Part shown: in pieces, positions 61,142-64,000 of the stretch | How positions within the stretch are numbered: position 1 is the stretch's first letter | How the letters are laid out: every line of letters starts with the position of its first letter | The notes under the pieces: model-generated | What the model was told of the DNA's origin: nothing | What the model saw: only the letters and a program-made list of their open reading frames with translations | Databases searched by the model: none | Assembly (NCBI GenBank): GCA_036971715.1 | Contig: JAVHJL010000012.1 | Location: 1,116,001 to 1,180,000 of the forward strand | Source of the DNA: Arthrobotrys musiformis | Taxonomy: Eukaryota; Ascomycota; Orbiliomycetes; Orbiliales; Orbiliaceae | Direction of reading: 5' to 3' | DNA: 64,000 nucleotides | Program-made: the position numbers and the translations under genes

Positions 61142-62916
61142 AACCAACCCGGAAGCGTGGGATCTCGATATTCTCACAAAACTGTTCTAATCAAAGTTCC
61201 TATATTTACTCTCTGTGAGCACGTACCGGAATCTAAAGTCGGGTTCGGGCACCCTGACAGGGTATTCAAGTTCAAGGCCACTCAACCTACTTGCGATCAT
61301 TTACACTCATGTACTTACGTCCCTTCTTTATAACCATTCTGGAGGTTTTCTGGAGCTTGCCCCTATGTATTGATCCTAATCCCCACAAGAAATGATCTCG
61401 CTTTTTTCTTAAAACGTCCTATATACACGAAGCAAGTGTTCGCTCTCTCTACTTTGCCCGTGGCAGTGGTTATAAAATGTAGATATATATATATATATAT
61501 ATCAACATGATAAGCTCGAAAGTTCTAGCGCCGAAATTAGCAGGTTGCTCGTCAATTCCATAATTACATGATACCGATAAAACCTGGTCTCGTATAAAAC
61601 CCTTAAAATAGACGAAACTAACTGGGTGGCCGGTTCCTGTTCTAGCTTTGTCTGGCTGACTTGCGAGACCAGCTCCCATCGTGATGTGCATGTGGTGCAT
61701 TAAATTTGAGAACGCTCGACTATTGTCAAGCGATACCAACGACCATAGAGACGGCTATTATAGCAGCGATAAGCCTTTCCACAGACGAATAGCAGCTCAC
61801 GAGACCGGGTAGCATAGCAGTATTCTAGATTGTGAGGACGCCGCCAGAGAGCTTGTTACATTTTGGTTGCCTAACGAGCTATTAGGCGTATGACTACAAG
61901 TACCTATATACACTGCGTTATAATGCAATGGCGCATGTCGACTTAAGTACTTATGTCAGCTAGCTAGCTCCCCCAGAGTTTGAATCCTGAAGCAGCAGAA
62001 AATATTTGTTCCCAGAAATGTCGATTGGATCCATGGAAACGGACCACATAAATCTCCCCAAGTTCAGTGTCCAGAATCGGTTGAACAGGATCGGTTAAAT
62101 GGGATATTAGAATATGTAACAGAATTCTATATTATTTAAACCCAAAATACATCCCACGCAATTAAACATGTCTCTCGGTTTACCAAATTGTACACCGTTC
62201 GCGAAATTTGGGAGAGATTTTATTGTCGCCTCATTTACATATCCGAAAAGATGGTGCCACACTTCCACGGGTTGAATATCGTTCTCAATTGTCAATGTGA
62301 GGGCCAAATGAGCGTTAGCAATCGTACTCAAGATATACACCTCCCTAAAAAGGAAAGCATATTCCCGTAAAGCTGTCGTCGATAGTACTAGCGCGTGCCG
62401 GAATCCGATTGACGTCATCATAAAGAGATCTTAGTGGTGGAGCCGGGTGACCGTGCCCTTGCAGAAGAAGTATGCATTCTTTGAACCTCTTTTACCACTT
62501 TACCATCCCCCGGGATCACGGTGCTAGCTTATGCCCCCGGGGAATTATTTTGTCTCGCACTTGGAGCGGTTGAAGTTGAGTGTATACAAAGTAATTTCAC
62601 TGTTTGTAATCTTGGATACACACTTTACCAGTGTCCTTTTTGGGGGATAAAGTGATTCCCAAGATTCTCAGCCTTGTCGTTCCTGCAGGTTTTATACCCG
62701 GGAACGAGACTAGGTTTATATTAGACAACCGAGGAAGCAGAACCATCACGTCGGTGAAGACCGTAGCTGTATGAAAAGTGTTGAAACTGTTGTAATTCGA
62801 GCCCGGCAAAACATTCCTTTTTCTTTTAGTATCGGCAAAACCTGCCATTGCATTTCTTGTATTTTTTCCCGCATCAACCCTCCAACGAATCCACAATCGG
62901 ATCGCAACCACCAAAA
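61142..62916. other. Intergenic, no supported gene
   Basis: (AT)n at about 61482-61502. Short frames such as 62107-62421 (minus) lack motifs; that one has the sequence YVNEATIKSLPNFANGVQFG, faintly like the copia pre-integrase region ('lGH...k.L..l...v.G'), so a further relic is possible. Confidence 0.4.
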
Positions 62917-63613
62917 ATGGCGCCCGTAAAACGTCCCCGCGCAGCATCGGCACCAAAGAACTCCCTCTCATCCTCCAAAAAGCGAAAACTAAACTCATCC
63001 TCATCATCATCAACCACAGATCCCAAACCCTTCACACCGGGAAAACTCACCTCCTCCAAACGTCACAAGAAACCTACGACCACCCCGTCAACTACTGCAG
63101 CAAAATCCACCGCCTCGGCAAGAATCCGTAAACCCCATAAGAAACCGCTGAAGGACCGCTACACGGATGCCCAACTCAAACTTCCAACTCTTAATGGCAT
63201 CGTCCCCGCCGGTGTTACGAAGCCACGTGGGAAGAAGAAGGGGAAGGTGTTTGTGGAGGATAAAGAGACTATGATGGATATCTTGGAGTTAGTGAATAAC
63301 AGTGTTGATGGAGTTATTCAGGGTAAAGTTGAGAAGAATCGACGATTGGAGGTTATAAGAGAGTAGAAACGGAAGGAACAGGAGAGGAGGGAGAAGGATA
63401 AGGAGGCTAAGTTGGTAGGTTTTTGAATACTGCTGGGTGTTTGATGTTTGGAATCGGTTTGCTAATGGCTTATGGGTGTAATAGGAGGGCGTGAAGGACT
63501 CGTTAAAGAAGAAGAGAAATCGAAAGGGCGGAAACACTAGGAATGACGACGACGACGACGACGAGAAGCCCACAAAGTCCGCCGGAAAGAGGAAGAGCGT
63601 ATCCTTTGCTTAA
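62917..63613 (+). CDS. LOC1: LOC1-type ribosome-assembly protein, in-frame TAG
   Basis: ATG 62917 (CAAAAATGGCG context; MAPVKRPRAASAPKNSLSSS). The basic, Ser/Thr/Lys-rich N-terminus leads to the conserved LOC1 block: KDRYTDAQLKLPTLNGIVPA, then GVTKPRGKKKGKVFVEDKET, MMDILELVNN and a helix VEKNRRLEVIRE. At codon 150 (63364-63366) a TAG interrupts the helix, but the same frame continues KRKEQERREKDKEAKL to a 70-nt intron (63415-63484; GTAGGT, GCTAATGG, AATAG) and exon 2 (EGVKDSLKKKRNRKGG, Asp run, KRKSVSFA, stop 63613). The full protein would be 208 aa, a normal length. LOC1 binds RNA and acts in nucleolar 60S assembly in yeast. The intact sequence after the stop suggests a recent mutation or a sequence error. 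Confidence 0.8.
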
Positions 63614-63801
63614 GAAATTCGAGAGTCTTTTCAAAAACAAAGCAGCGACTGGCGTTATTGGAGTTCTCGAGTCCGGTTTTTATCGAAAGCAGAGTTTTTT
63701 TCTTTTACCATCTATCATACAAAAAAGCATACCCATGATGACTCCATTTATACCATTTATACAAAATATATGCGAAAAAAGAGGTCAGAATCTACGCCGA
63801 C

Positions 63802-64000
63802 CTACATTCTACCGACATCTACAAATTCCCCTTCCTTTTCTACAACCTCCAACTCCGCCATTCTCTCCAAGAAACCCATAATCGGCTTGGGGAACCACCT
63901 TTGCATCCCCCATTCGAACCACCCCAGGTGTCCACCATATCCTGTTGTCACAAAGCAGATATACGGATTCGCCTCCGCCTCCTGCCTCGGGAATGCGTTT
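63802..64000 (-). CDS. Alpha/beta-hydrolase C-terminus, YheT/Eht1-like, partial
   Basis: The frame enters from the right edge and ends at TAG 63804-63802. EANPYICFVTTGYGGHLGWF and RWFPKPIMGFLERM match the end of ABHD1/3, YheT and yeast Eht1/Eeb1/Ymr210w-type hydrolases. The His in GGHLGWFE is the catalytic triad His. Members act on medium-chain acyl esters or monoacylglycerol. Only the last ~65 residues are in the window; the nucleophile and acid lie beyond 64000. Convergent with LOC1, with about 190 bases between stops. Confidence 0.75.
   Translation of the reverse strand, partial: NAFPRQEAEANPYICFVTTGYGGHLGWFEWGMQRWFPKPIMGFLERMAELEVVEKEGEFVDVGRM

Overview
The window looks like a repeat-rich, gene-poor stretch of a filamentous ascomycete nuclear genome. 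Four things point there: short introns (about 35-240 nt) with GTRNGT donors, CTAAY branch sites and YAG acceptors; a Zn2Cys6 domain; a LOC1 ribosome-assembly gene; and Ty3/gypsy and Ty1/copia remnants. A truffle-like Pezizomycete is possible but only a weak inference.

Layout, left to right. 0-6.7 kb: no convincing gene; diverged tandem repeats, including a ~90-bp repeat at 2.26-2.96 kb. 6.7-10 kb: two divergently placed genes with JmjC-like domains, one interrupted by a single in-frame TAG, the other badly decayed. 10.4-12.8 kb: one arm of a ~2.4-kb inverted duplication whose partner lies at 39.6-42.1 kb. 15.1-20.5 kb: degenerate minus-strand Ty3/gypsy element. 20.9-21.4 kb: solo copia LTR with a nested insertion. 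25-27.6 kb: poorly resolved genes of unknown function. 28.3-29.7 kb: HNH-nuclease-type gene. 30.6-33.1 kb: striking array of the interrupted palindrome TTCGC-N4-GCGAA at ~27-bp spacing. 33.5-36.8 kb: Ty1/copia element with LTR and initiator-tRNA half-molecule primer site. 42-48 kb: unknown genes, some broken. 48.2-51.4 kb: RecQ/telomere-linked-type helicase fragment, then a second copia remnant containing an array of micro-hairpins.

51.9-55.7 kb holds the main discovery candidate: a minus-strand gene, reconstructed as 11 exons and 1,075 aa, with eight C2H2 zinc fingers. Each finger is on its own 90-nt phase-1 exon, separated by near-identical 56-58-nt introns. Between the most recently duplicated fingers the introns are identical, and the differences inside the finger body fall on the DNA-contacting helix positions. 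This resembles PRDM9-like diversification, but in a one-finger-per-exon architecture.

56-64 kb: two MITE-like elements, a truncated Zn2Cys6 gene, a small secreted protein, LOC1 (with an in-frame TAG) and the 3' end of an alpha/beta-hydrolase gene. The last two are conserved core genes, so the right edge probably returns to ordinary chromosome while most of the rest is accessory, transposon-dominated sequence. Several otherwise open frames carry one premature stop, so decay, or assembly error, is common here.
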